DNA from: Pseudomonadota bacterium
Lineage (GTDB): Bacteria; Pseudomonadota; Gammaproteobacteria; Steroidobacterales; Steroidobacteraceae
NCBI GenBank assembly: GCA_028067895.1
Contig: JAPTUI010000268.1
Span: 1 to 8,911, forward strand
DNA: 8,911 nucleotides
Reading direction: 5' to 3'
Each line of letters opens with the position of its first letter. The stretch's first letter is position 1. Shown piece after piece: positions 1 through 6,236 of this stretch. The notes beneath the pieces are model-generated. The model was not told the DNA's origin, made no database searches, and saw nothing but the letters and a program-made list of their open reading frames with translations. Position numbers and translations under genes: made by a program.

Positions 1-38
1 CCGACGCCGAAGCCGACTCAGAGGCGGCGGCGGCATGA
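1..38 (+). CDS. 3' end of an upstream gene, probably cysI (sulfite reductase)
   Basis: Only the last 11 codons and the TGA (36-38) are inside the window. The frame beginning at base 3 reads an acidic, alanine-rich tail, D-A-E-A-D-S-E-A-A-A-A. Its stop codon overlaps the ATG of the next gene (ATGA, 35-38), an arrangement typical of translationally coupled operon neighbours. Nothing in 11 residues identifies the protein. The guess of sulfite reductase rests only on the usual gene order, in which DUF934 genes directly follow cysI-type siroheme sulfite/nitrite reductases, and on the sulfur genes further right. Confidence 0.5.
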   Translation, partial: DAEADSEAAAA

Positions 39-556
39 ATCGCATCCTGCGACATCGCGCCATCGTCGAAGACGACTGGACGCTGGCGGTGGACACCGCC
101 GCGGTACCCTCGGCGTGCGACCGCTGGATCGTGCCTTTTGCGCGCTGGCGCGCCGAGCGCGACACGCTGCGCGCCGGCGCGCTCGGGGTACTGCTGCCGA
201 ACACCGAGGACATCGAGGCGCTCTACCCGCAGATCGCCGCGAGTCCGCTGATCGCGCTGCACTTCCCGACCTTCGCCGACGGCCGCGCACTCACCCAGGC
301 GGTGCTGCTGCGCAATCGGCTCGGCTACCGCGGCGAACTGCGTGCCGTGGGCGACGTGGTGCGCGATCTGGTGTTCTGGCTGGGACGCTGCGGCTTCGAT
401 GCCATCGTTCCGCGGCCCGATCAGGATCTCGGCGCCTGCCGTGAGGCGCTCGATGAGATCCGCCTCGCCTACCAGCCGGCCGCCGACGGTCACATCGCGG
501 TCTGGGCGCGCCGCCGCACGGGCGCCGCGGCCCCACCACCCTCAGACGCGCGCTGA
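35..556 (+). CDS. DUF934 family protein linked to sulfite reduction
   Basis: This 173-residue protein matches the DUF934 (COG3749) family by its conserved core: G-V-L-L-P-N-T at 51-57, ALHFPTFADGRALTQA around 74-89, then LRNRLGYRGELRAVGDV at 92-108 and a conserved FWLGRCGFDAI at 114-124. The family is a small soluble protein of unproven biochemistry that accompanies sulfite reductase genes in proteobacteria and is often annotated as involved in sulfite reduction. No signal peptide or membrane segment is visible. Its ATG overlaps the stop of the preceding gene, which implies translational coupling. Its last 15 bp overlap the 3' end of the convergent malQ gene. The final 13 or so residues (Arg, Ala, Pro rich) lie outside the conserved domain. 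Family assignment is firm; the role is inferred from genomic context. Confidence 0.88.
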   Translation: MNRILRHRAIVEDDWTLAVDTAAVPSACDRWIVPFARWRAERDTLRAGALGVLLPNTEDIEALYPQIAASPLIALHFPTFADGRALTQAVLLRNRLGYRGELRAVGDVVRDLVFWLGRCGFDAIVPRPDQDLGACREALDEIRLAYQPAADGHIAVWARRRTGAAAPPPSDAR

Positions 557-1900
557 TGCGGCGTTGACGGCGGCCCAGTGTGCGGCGCGCTGCGCTGTGA
601 GTGCCCCGGCGGGCAGACGCCAACTCCAGTTCGCCGCGCTCTGCGTCCCCGGGGTGTTCAGGCGCGCCTCGCTGCCGAGCCCGAGCAGATCCTGCGCCGG
701 GATGACGGCAAGTTCCCCAACCGTGGCGAGCGCGGCACGCACCATGCCTTCGGGCATCGATTCTGGCGTGACCCCCAGCGTTCGATCGACGTAACCGCGC
801 GTGTGCTCATCGAGGCTGCGATACCACCCGAGCGTGGTGTCGTTGTCGTGCGTTCCGGTGTACACGACGCTGTCCGTGTCGATGCGTGCCGGCAGATGAG
901 GATTATCCGGCGAGCCATCGAACGCGAACTGCAGCACGCGCATGCCGGGCAGCGCGAACCTCTGACGCAGTGCGGTCACCTCCGCGGTGATCAGACCGAG
1001 ATCCTCCGCCACGATCGGCAGCGTCCCGCGCTCGGCGCGCAGCCGCTCGAGCAGCTCGCGGCCCGGTGTGGGCCGCCACTGACCGCCGCGGGCATCCTCG
1101 GCACCCGCCGGCACGGCCCAGTGCGCGGCGAAGGCCCGAAAGTGATCGACGCGCAGCACGTCGAGCCGCGCGAGCTGCGCCCCGAGACGGGCGCGCCAGA
1201 ATGCGAAGCCGTCGCGCTGCATGACATCCCAGTCGTAGAGCGGATTGCCCCACACCTGCCCGAGCGCGGAGAAGTAATCCGGCGGCACCCCCGCGACGGC
1301 TGCCGGACGTCCATCCGGCGCCAGCTGGAATTGCGCCGGGTGCGCCCAGGTCTCCGCCGACATCGGTCCGACGTAAAACGGCAGGTCGCCGAACAGGCGC
1401 ACACCGCGCTCGTGCGCATAGCGGCGCAGCCGGTTCCACTGCGCAAAAAACTCCCGCTGCGCGATGCCGATCCGCGCAAGATCCACGGCGCCCTCGCGCC
1501 GGATGCGCCCGAGCGCATCGGCCTCCCGGGTGCGCAGCGGCGCGGGCCACTCCCACCACGGCAGGCCCGGGCAGCGCGCGCTGATCGCCTCGAACAGCGC
1601 GTAATCCTCCAGCCAGGAGCGGGTCGCCGTCGCGAATGCCGCCCGTTCCGCGTCATCGGCCGGCGGCTCGGCCGGGTCGAGCAGCGCCGGATTGCCGGCG
1701 AAGTCCGAGCGGGCGAAATACGGCGAGCGGTCCGCGCCGGTCGGCGCGAGCGGCAGGAATTGCCAGACGCTGAAGCCGGCAGCCGCCAGCCAGTCGATGA
1801 ATGCCCGCCCGCCGCGCCCGAGCGGCGCCTCGAGCGAGGACAGGTGAAGCAGCACCCCGGCGCGACGGCGATCGAAGACGGGCAGCGACGACGTATCCAG
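542..1900 (-). CDS. malQ: 4-alpha-glucanotransferase (amylomaltase), non-ATG start
   Basis: GH77 amylomaltase, a cytoplasmic enzyme that transfers alpha-1,4-glucan segments between maltodextrins in glycogen/maltose metabolism. The N-terminus carries the family signature R-R-A-G-V-L-L-H (12-19), then WQFLPLAPTG (46-55) and SPYFARSDFAGNP (59-71). The three GH77 carboxylates are present: nucleophile D252 in RVDHFRA, acid/base E299 in IVAEDLG, and D352 in GTHDNDTT. R413 begins the RLNTPGT motif near the C-terminus. At 452 residues it is somewhat shorter than the usual ~500, without losing a catalytic motif. No ATG precedes the domain outside the cysB overlap. I chose CTG at 1900 because GGAG (1908-1911) lies 7 nt upstream and homology begins about 11 residues later. 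A GTG at 1984 is the alternative, but it adds 28 residues that look like a shadow of cysB. The first in-frame ATG is codon 180, far inside the barrel. Function is confident, the exact start is not. Confidence 0.9.
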   Translation of the reverse strand: MDTSSLPVFDRRRAGVLLHLSSLEAPLGRGGRAFIDWLAAAGFSVWQFLPLAPTGADRSPYFARSDFAGNPALLDPAEPPADDAERAAFATATRSWLEDYALFEAISARCPGLPWWEWPAPLRTREADALGRIRREGAVDLARIGIAQREFFAQWNRLRRYAHERGVRLFGDLPFYVGPMSAETWAHPAQFQLAPDGRPAAVAGVPPDYFSALGQVWGNPLYDWDVMQRDGFAFWRARLGAQLARLDVLRVDHFRAFAAHWAVPAGAEDARGGQWRPTPGRELLERLRAERGTLPIVAEDLGLITAEVTALRQRFALPGMRVLQFAFDGSPDNPHLPARIDTDSVVYTGTHDNDTTLGWYRSLDEHTRGYVDRTLGVTPESMPEGMVRAALATVGELAVIPAQDLLGLGSEARLNTPGTQSAANWSWRLPAGALTAQRAAHWAAVNAASARV

Positions 1901-1911
1901 GCAATGACTCC
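1898..1911 (-). promoter_or_regulatory. Ribosome binding site deciding the malQ CTG start
   Basis: Reading the minus strand, GGAG at 1911-1908 is followed by a 7-nt spacer and CTG at 1900-1898, in frame with the amylomaltase domain. This is the only Shine-Dalgarno-like sequence in the 22-bp gap between the cysB stop (1923-1925) and the domain, so it supports initiation at CTG. CTG starts are rare in bacteria, so this remains a prediction. Confidence 0.45.
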
Positions 1912-1922
1912 GGTGCGCTGGC

Positions 1923-2894
1923 CTAGCGCTGCGGCAGCTCGAGATCGGCGAACAACGCGGCGGTCTCCTCGGCGCTGCCCGCACGGTGCGCCCGGTCGAC
2001 CAGGCGCCGATCCAGGTGCGGAGCGAGCAGCTGCGCGAAATCGTACATGAACTTGCGCAGCAGCGTCCCGCGCCGGAACCCGATCCAGGTGGTGTGGGCC
2101 GGCAACAGGTGCGAGGCATCGAGCACCGCCAGATCCTGCGCATCCTCGGCCACGGCCATCGGTGCCACGATGCCGACTCCGAGGCCGAGCCGCACGTAGG
2201 TGACGATGACGTCGGCATCCTGGGCGGTGATGGCCACGTTCGGCGTCAGTCCCGCTTTGGCGAACGCGTCATTGAGCGACGACGCGCCGGTGAAACTGAA
2301 GGTATAGGTGATGAGCGGATGCTTGGCGAGCGCCTGATAGGTCAGTCGCTCGCTGCGCGCGAGCGGATGGGCCCGCGGCACGATCACCACCCGGCTCCAA
2401 CGGTAGCACGGCAGCACCGTCAACCCGGCGAAGCGCTGCTCCGAGCCGGTGGCGATCGCGCAGTCGATCCGGTCCTGCGCGACCATCGCGGCGATCTGCT
2501 CCGAGGTGCCCTGGTGCAGGTTCAGCCGCACGTTCGGGTAGCGCTCGCGGAACTCCCGGATCACCGCCGGCAGCACGTAGCGGGCCTGAGTGTGGGTGGT
2601 GCCGATCGACAGACTCCCGCGGCCCTCGTCACGCAGCTCCGTCGACAGTCCGCGGATGCTCTGCACTTCCTGCAACACGCGCAGCGCCCGATCGATGACC
2701 TGCTGTCCCGCCGGCGTGATGCGCGTCAGCGTGCGGCCCTCGCGCACGAAGATCTGGAATCCCAGCTCGTCCTCGAGCAGTTTGATCTGCTTGCTCACCC
2801 CGGGCTGGGAGGTATGCAGCTTCTGGGCCGCCGCGGTGATGTTCAGTCCGCTCTGGGCGATCGCCGCCAGGTAGCGCAGTTGGTGCAGTTTCAT
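1923..2894 (-). CDS. cysB: LysR-type regulator of cysteine biosynthesis CysB
   Basis: LysR-family transcription factor of 323 residues, matching the ~324 of enterobacterial CysB. The helix-turn-helix lies near residues 18-42 (LNITAAAQKLHTSQPGVSKQ) and the two-lobed effector domain follows from about 90. The residues known to line the sulfate/N-acetylserine pocket of CysB are at identical numbering: T100, T102, Q103 (in THTQARY), T149, W166 and T202. It should therefore sense N-acetylserine/O-acetylserine and sulfate or thiosulfate, and activate sulfur assimilation genes. I chose the ATG giving MKLHQLRYL, the family's canonical N-terminus; an upstream ATG at 2927 adds 11 unrelated residues. 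It is divergent from cysH across a 110-bp region and is followed 22 bp later by malQ. LysR regulators usually repress their own gene and activate the divergent one, and this layout fits. Cbl, a paralogue, is the alternative name, but the position beside cysH favours CysB. Confidence 0.94.
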   Translation of the reverse strand: MKLHQLRYLAAIAQSGLNITAAAQKLHTSQPGVSKQIKLLEDELGFQIFVREGRTLTRITPAGQQVIDRALRVLQEVQSIRGLSTELRDEGRGSLSIGTTHTQARYVLPAVIREFRERYPNVRLNLHQGTSEQIAAMVAQDRIDCAIATGSEQRFAGLTVLPCYRWSRVVIVPRAHPLARSERLTYQALAKHPLITYTFSFTGASSLNDAFAKAGLTPNVAITAQDADVIVTYVRLGLGVGIVAPMAVAEDAQDLAVLDASHLLPAHTTWIGFRRGTLLRKFMYDFAQLLAPHLDRRLVDRAHRAGSAEETAALFADLELPQR

Positions 2895-2927
2895 GCGGGC
2901 AAGCGTAGCGCAACGCCCCGGGGGCAT

Positions 2928-2958
2928 CCATAACCGCCGCGCAGCGCCTCAGAAGCAA
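2928..2958 (-). promoter_or_regulatory. Candidate cysB promoter
   Basis: On the minus strand TTGCTT (2958-2953) could be a -35 element and TTATGG (2933-2928) a -10 element, spaced 19 bp, leaving a leader of about 25-30 nt before the cysB ATG at 2894. The match is only fair and the spacing slightly long. Its -35 lies inside the dyad at 2951-2969, which would give simple autorepression if that dyad is the CysB site. Confidence 0.3.
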
Positions 2959-2969
2959 TCATTCGTTCT
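2951..2969. promoter_or_regulatory. Candidate CysB operator (imperfect dyad)
   Basis: The 19-bp stretch AGAAgcAATcATTcgTTCT is symmetric about C2960, with 7 of 9 base pairs matching (capitals). It is an AT-rich island in very GC-rich DNA and lies between the divergent cysB and cysH genes. The outer AGAA and TTCT half-sites are separated by 11 bp, the spacing seen in LysR-type boxes (T-N11-A). Relative to the predicted cysH start site near 3002 it covers about -51 to -33, where LysR activators contact RNA polymerase. Assignment to CysB is inference from position and symmetry. Confidence 0.45.
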
Positions 2970-2995
2970 AGGGCCGCCGGCCCCGTGGCTATAGT
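2966..2995 (+). promoter_or_regulatory. Candidate cysH promoter, near-leaderless
   Basis: TATAGT at 2990-2995 is a good -10 hexamer (5 of 6 to TATAAT). With an 18-bp spacer the -35 is TTCTAG (2966-2971), a poor match, as expected for a promoter needing an activator such as CysB. The transcript would start near 3001-3003, only a few bases before the cysH ATG at 3005. No Shine-Dalgarno sequence precedes that ATG. Confidence 0.45.
2971..2983. repeat. Perfect GC-rich dyad in the cysH promoter spacer
   Basis: GGGCCG and CGGCCC (2971-2976, 2978-2983) form a perfect 6-bp inverted repeat around C2977, lying between the proposed -35 and -10 elements of cysH. It may be a binding site for another regulator, or a chance result of high GC content. 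It lies upstream of the predicted start site, so it is not an mRNA hairpin of cysH. Confidence 0.3.
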
Positions 2996-3004
2996 GCCGC
3001 CACC

Positions 3005-3721
3005 ATGGGTGAGCTGCCAAGCCGCATTGAACAGAAAGCCGAGGCCGTGCGCACCGCGCTCGCCGCGGCGGTGCGCACGCACGGACGCGTCGTCTATGCC
3101 AACAGCCTCGGCGCCGAGGCGATGGTGCTCACCGACATCATCTGGACGCATGTGCCCGAGATCGAGATCTTCAGCATCGACACCGGACGGCTGCACCAGG
3201 AGACCTACGACCTGATCGAGAAACTGCAGTGGCGCTACCGGCGCACGCTGCGTCTGGTGCACCCGCGGGCCGAGGCGCTCGAGCGCTTCACCACCGAACG
3301 CGGTGTGAACGGGTTCTATCACGGTCTCGAGGCGCGCCTCTCCTGCTGTGAGGTGCGCAAGGTCGAACCGTTCAAACGCGCCATCGCCGGATCCGCCGCA
3401 TGGGTCACCGGCGTGCGTCGCGAGCAGTCCTCCGCGCGCGCCCTCGCCCAGCCGCTCGAGTGGGATGAGCAGTATGGCCTGTACAAAGTCAGCCCGCTGC
3501 TCGAGTGGAGCGAGGCGGAGATCTGGCAGTACATCCGCGAGCGCAAGCTGCCGTACAACGTGCTGCACGACCGTCAGTTCCCGAGCATCGGCTGCGCCCC
3601 GTGCACGCGGGCGATCCAGCCCGGCGAGAGTCACCGCGCCGGGCGCTGGTGGTGGGAGCAGCCCGAGTCGCGCGAGTGCGGTCTGCATCCGCGGGTGCGC
3701 CCCGTCGCGGCCGAAGCCTGA
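3005..3721 (+). CDS. cysH: Adenylylsulfate (APS) reductase, iron-sulfur type
   Basis: Reduces adenylylsulfate to sulfite and AMP with thioredoxin in cytoplasmic sulfate assimilation. The 238-residue protein has the PAPS/APS reductase fold: the P-loop-like SLGAEAMV (34-41), the nucleotide-site SIDTGRLHQETY (57-68) and VTGVRREQSSAR (134-145). Two cysteine pairs, C114-C115 (SCCEVRK) and C197/C200 (CAPC), are the ligands of the [4Fe-4S] cluster that marks enzymes using APS rather than PAPS. The catalytic cysteine is C225 in ECGLH near the C-terminus. The start is unambiguous: an in-frame TAG lies at 2969-2971 and no other start codon occurs before ATG 3005. There is no Shine-Dalgarno sequence, and the predicted -10 lies only 9 bp upstream. 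It heads the cysH-cysG-cysK cluster and is divergent from cysB, its likely activator. Use of APS means no APS kinase step is needed. Confidence 0.95.
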   Translation: MGELPSRIEQKAEAVRTALAAAVRTHGRVVYANSLGAEAMVLTDIIWTHVPEIEIFSIDTGRLHQETYDLIEKLQWRYRRTLRLVHPRAEALERFTTERGVNGFYHGLEARLSCCEVRKVEPFKRAIAGSAAWVTGVRREQSSARALAQPLEWDEQYGLYKVSPLLEWSEAEIWQYIRERKLPYNVLHDRQFPSIGCAPCTRAIQPGESHRAGRWWWEQPESRECGLHPRVRPVAAEA

Positions 3722-3737
3722 GTTGCGATCCGGGCGC

Positions 3738-5207
3738 ATGGATCATCTGCCGATCTTCCTGCAACTGCGCGCGGTCCCCGTGCTCGTCGTCGGCGGCGGG
3801 CGCATCGCGCAGCGCAAGATCGAACTGCTGCAGCGGGTCGGGGCACGCATCACGGTCGTCGCGCCCGAGCTCACCCCGGCGCTCGCACAGCAGGCAGCCG
3901 CCGGGCAGCTCGAGCACCGTGCGGCCCGGTTCGCACCGGAACACCTCGAGGGCGCGCAGCTGGTCATCGCCGCCACCAACCTCAAGTCGCTGAACACCGC
4001 GGTCTCGCAGGCCGCACGCGCCCGCGTCCTTCCGGTCAACGTCGTCGACGATCCGGAACTGTCGACGTTTTATTTTCCGGCCATCGTCGATCGCGCGCCG
4101 CTCATCGTGGCCATCGGTTCCGGCGGCAGCGCCCCGGTGCTCGCACGCTGGGTGCGCGAGCAGATCGAGGCGCTGCTGCCAGCCGCGCTCGGCACTCTCG
4201 CCCGATTCATGGGTGCGCGGCGCGAGGCGGTACGACACCTGCTCGCCCCTGCCGCCCGCCGTCCCTTCTGGGAACGTGTCGCGCGCGGGACCACGGGGGC
4301 GCGGGTGCTCGCAGGTGACACCGCGGGCGCCGAACGCGCCTACGAACGCGAACTGCGTACGGCGCAGCTGACGGCCTCGAGCGCAACCGGTGCGCAGCAC
4401 CTCGGCGAGGTGTACCTGATCGGTGCCGGTCCGGGCGATGCGGATCTGCTCACGCTGCGCGCACTTCAACTGTTGCAGCAGGCCGACGTCATTCTCTATG
4501 ACCGTCTCGTGCCGGCCGCCGTCCTCGAGCGCTCCCGCCGCGACGCCGAGCGGGTGTTCGTCGGCAAGCAGTCCGGACGGTCCTCGGGCGAGACGACCTC
4601 GCAGGCGCAGATCCACGAGCGGCTGGTGCACTACGCACGCCAGGGGCTGCGGGTGGCCCGGCTCAAGGGCGGCGACCCGTTCGTCTTCGGTCGGGGCGGC
4701 GAGGAAGCCGAGTGCCTCACCCGTCACGGCATTCCCTACGTCGTCGTGCCCGGCATCACCGCGGCGCTCGGGGCGGCCGCGGCCGCCGCAATCCCCCTCA
4801 CCCATCGTGAGGCGGCCCAGAGCGTCACCTTCGTCACCGGCCATCCGCTCAAGGACGATACGCTCGACTGGAGGGCGCTCGCCCGCGGACACCAGACGGT
4901 CGTGTTCTACATGGGCGTGGCACACCTTGAGCACATCTGCGCCCGCCTCACGGCCGCCGGCGCCCGCGAGAGTCTGCCGGCGGCGCTCATCGAGCGCGCG
5001 ACACTGCCCGGACAACGCGTGCTGCGCGGGACGCTCGCCAGCATTGCGGCGCTCGCCGAGCGCGCTCACATCAGTGCCCCCGCCCTGCTCATGGTCGGTG
5101 AGGTGGCCGCGCTTGCACAACTGAGCGGCGCGAGCGACAGTGCCGATGAGCCTGCGGCCGGGCGTGCCGCGGCACTTCGCCCCCGGGAGAGCGTGCATGA
5201 GTGGTGA
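3738..5207 (+). CDS. cysG: Siroheme synthase CysG (trifunctional fusion)
   Basis: A 489-residue fusion making siroheme, the cofactor of sulfite reductase, from uroporphyrinogen III. The N-terminal CysG(B) half (1 to about 200) is precorrin-2 dehydrogenase/sirohydrochlorin ferrochelatase, with NAD-binding VVGGGRIAQRK (17-27), catalytic-type D104 in NVVDDPE and S128 in the GSGG loop, both at the enterobacterial CysG numbering. The C-terminal CysG(A) half (about 222-460) is SAM-dependent uroporphyrinogen III methyltransferase: GAGPGDADLLTLRA (229-242), D255 in LYDRLV, K277 in FVGKQSG, GGDPFVFGRGGEE (311-323), VVPGITAALGAA and M392 in FYMG. About 30 residues of variable tail follow, longer than the ~457-residue enterobacterial protein. 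It begins 16 bp after cysH, without a strong ribosome site, and its last 11 bp overlap the next gene. Placement between APS reductase and cysteine synthase says it serves sulfite rather than nitrite reduction. Confidence 0.95.
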   Translation: MDHLPIFLQLRAVPVLVVGGGRIAQRKIELLQRVGARITVVAPELTPALAQQAAAGQLEHRAARFAPEHLEGAQLVIAATNLKSLNTAVSQAARARVLPVNVVDDPELSTFYFPAIVDRAPLIVAIGSGGSAPVLARWVREQIEALLPAALGTLARFMGARREAVRHLLAPAARRPFWERVARGTTGARVLAGDTAGAERAYERELRTAQLTASSATGAQHLGEVYLIGAGPGDADLLTLRALQLLQQADVILYDRLVPAAVLERSRRDAERVFVGKQSGRSSGETTSQAQIHERLVHYARQGLRVARLKGGDPFVFGRGGEEAECLTRHGIPYVVVPGITAALGAAAAAAIPLTHREAAQSVTFVTGHPLKDDTLDWRALARGHQTVVFYMGVAHLEHICARLTAAGARESLPAALIERATLPGQRVLRGTLASIAALAERAHISAPALLMVGEVAALAQLSGASDSADEPAAGRAAALRPRESVHEW

Positions 5208-6228
5208 TGCGGGGTTCGTCGGCGCCGTCGGTCAGACCCGCCTGATCCGGCTGCGGCGCGTGAGCGAGGAGACCGGCTGCGAGATTTACGGCAAGGCCGA
5301 GTTCACCAATCCGGGCGGCTCGGTCAAGGATCGGGCGGCCCGCGCCATCGTCCTCGCGGCCGAGCGCAGCGGCGCCCTCGCCCCGGGCGGGACGGTGGTC
5401 GAGGGTACCGCGGGCAACACCGGCATCGGACTGGCGCACATGTGCAATGCGCGCGGCTACCGCTGTGTGATCGTGATGCCGGACAACCAGTCGCCGGAGA
5501 AGTACGCGCTGCTCGAGGCGCTCGGTGCTGAAGTGCACAAGGTACCGGTCGTCCCCTACAGCCATCCGAATCAATACCAGAAGGTCGCCGGCCGGCTCGC
5601 AGAGCGGCTGCCGAACGCGATCTGGGCCAACCAGTTCGACAATACCGTCAACCGCCAGGCGCACCTCGAGACGACCGGACCGGAGATCTGGGAGCAGACT
5701 GCCGGGCGGGTCGACGCGTTCACCTGCGCGGCCGGCACCGGCGGGACGTTTGCCGGTGTCTCGCACGCCCTGAAAGCCAAGCGCCCGAGCATCCGCTGCG
5801 TGCTCGCCGACCCGCCCGGCAGCAGCCTGTATGAATACGTGCGCAGCGGCACGCTGAAGGCCACCGGATCGGGCTCGATCACCGAAGGGATCGGCATCGG
5901 GCGCGTCACGGCCAACCTGCAGGATGCGCCCCTCGATGACGCCGTGCACATCGAGGACGCCGAGACGGTCCGTCAGGTCTACCAGCTGCTCTACGAGGAG
6001 GGTCTGTTCCTCGGCAGCACCAGCGGCATCAACGTCGCGGCCGCCCGCGCCGTCGCCCGCGAGCTCGGCCCCGGTCACACCGTGGTCACCATGTTGTGCG
6101 ACGGAGGCGCCAAATATCAGTCGCGTCTGTTCAATCGCGCGTGGCTCGCGCAGAAGGGACTCACCGCAGCGGCGAACATCGACCGCGGCGCAGAGCCGCT
6201 CGACCTGCGCGCCGTGATGAACGGCTGA
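5197..6228 (+). CDS. Cysteine synthase family PLP enzyme (CysK/CysM type)
   Basis: Fold-type II PLP enzyme of 343 residues, expected to join sulfide with O-acetylserine to give cysteine in the cytoplasm. The PLP lysine is K44 in NPGGSVKDRAA, the phosphate-binding loop is GTGGT (180-184), and the GSTSG near 273-277 contacts the pyridine ring. The substrate loop reads E-G-T-A-G-N-T-G-I-G (69-78), with alanine where classic CysK/CysM have TSGNT. The SVKDR form resembles CysM and CBS-like enzymes more than E. coli CysK, so the exact sulfur donor and donor ester are open. I chose ATG 5197 because GGGAG (5185-5189) sits 7 nt upstream and the protein then begins at the normal family N-terminus; an ATG at 5140 would overlap cysG by 68 bp. 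No heme-binding or CBS regulatory domain is present. About 30 residues beyond the catalytic core form a variable tail. Confidence 0.9.
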   Translation: MSGDAGFVGAVGQTRLIRLRRVSEETGCEIYGKAEFTNPGGSVKDRAARAIVLAAERSGALAPGGTVVEGTAGNTGIGLAHMCNARGYRCVIVMPDNQSPEKYALLEALGAEVHKVPVVPYSHPNQYQKVAGRLAERLPNAIWANQFDNTVNRQAHLETTGPEIWEQTAGRVDAFTCAAGTGGTFAGVSHALKAKRPSIRCVLADPPGSSLYEYVRSGTLKATGSGSITEGIGIGRVTANLQDAPLDDAVHIEDAETVRQVYQLLYEEGLFLGSTSGINVAAARAVARELGPGHTVVTMLCDGGAKYQSRLFNRAWLAQKGLTAAANIDRGAEPLDLRAVMNG

Positions 6229-6236
6229 TCGTCACC

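Noticed and set aside
578..2050. 490-residue plus-strand open frame opposite malQ
   Set aside because: It lies wholly antisense to a gene with intact GH77 catalytic motifs plus the end of cysB. Its Arg/Pro-rich composition is the usual antisense shadow in very GC-rich DNA, with no recognisable domain.
1986..2933. 315-residue plus-strand frame opposite cysB
   Set aside because: CysB is unambiguous, with all effector-site residues conserved at standard numbering. The antisense product is Arg/His/Gln rich with no domain.
3348..3737. N-terminal extension of the cysG frame into cysH
   Set aside because: These 130 codons are Ser/Arg rich, are out of frame with cysH and lack homology. CysG begins naturally at MDHLPIFLQLR (3738).
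3489..5198. 569-residue minus-strand open frame opposite cysH/cysG
   Set aside because: It is antisense to two well-supported enzymes, has low-complexity Arg/Gly/Ala composition and shows no domain. Long shadows are expected where third-position GC is extreme.
6096..6236. N-terminal extension of the DUF46 frame into the cysteine synthase gene
   Set aside because: It would overlap the cysteine synthase by 133 bp with Arg-rich shadow residues. ATG 6237 gives the normal family length and an N-terminal membrane helix.
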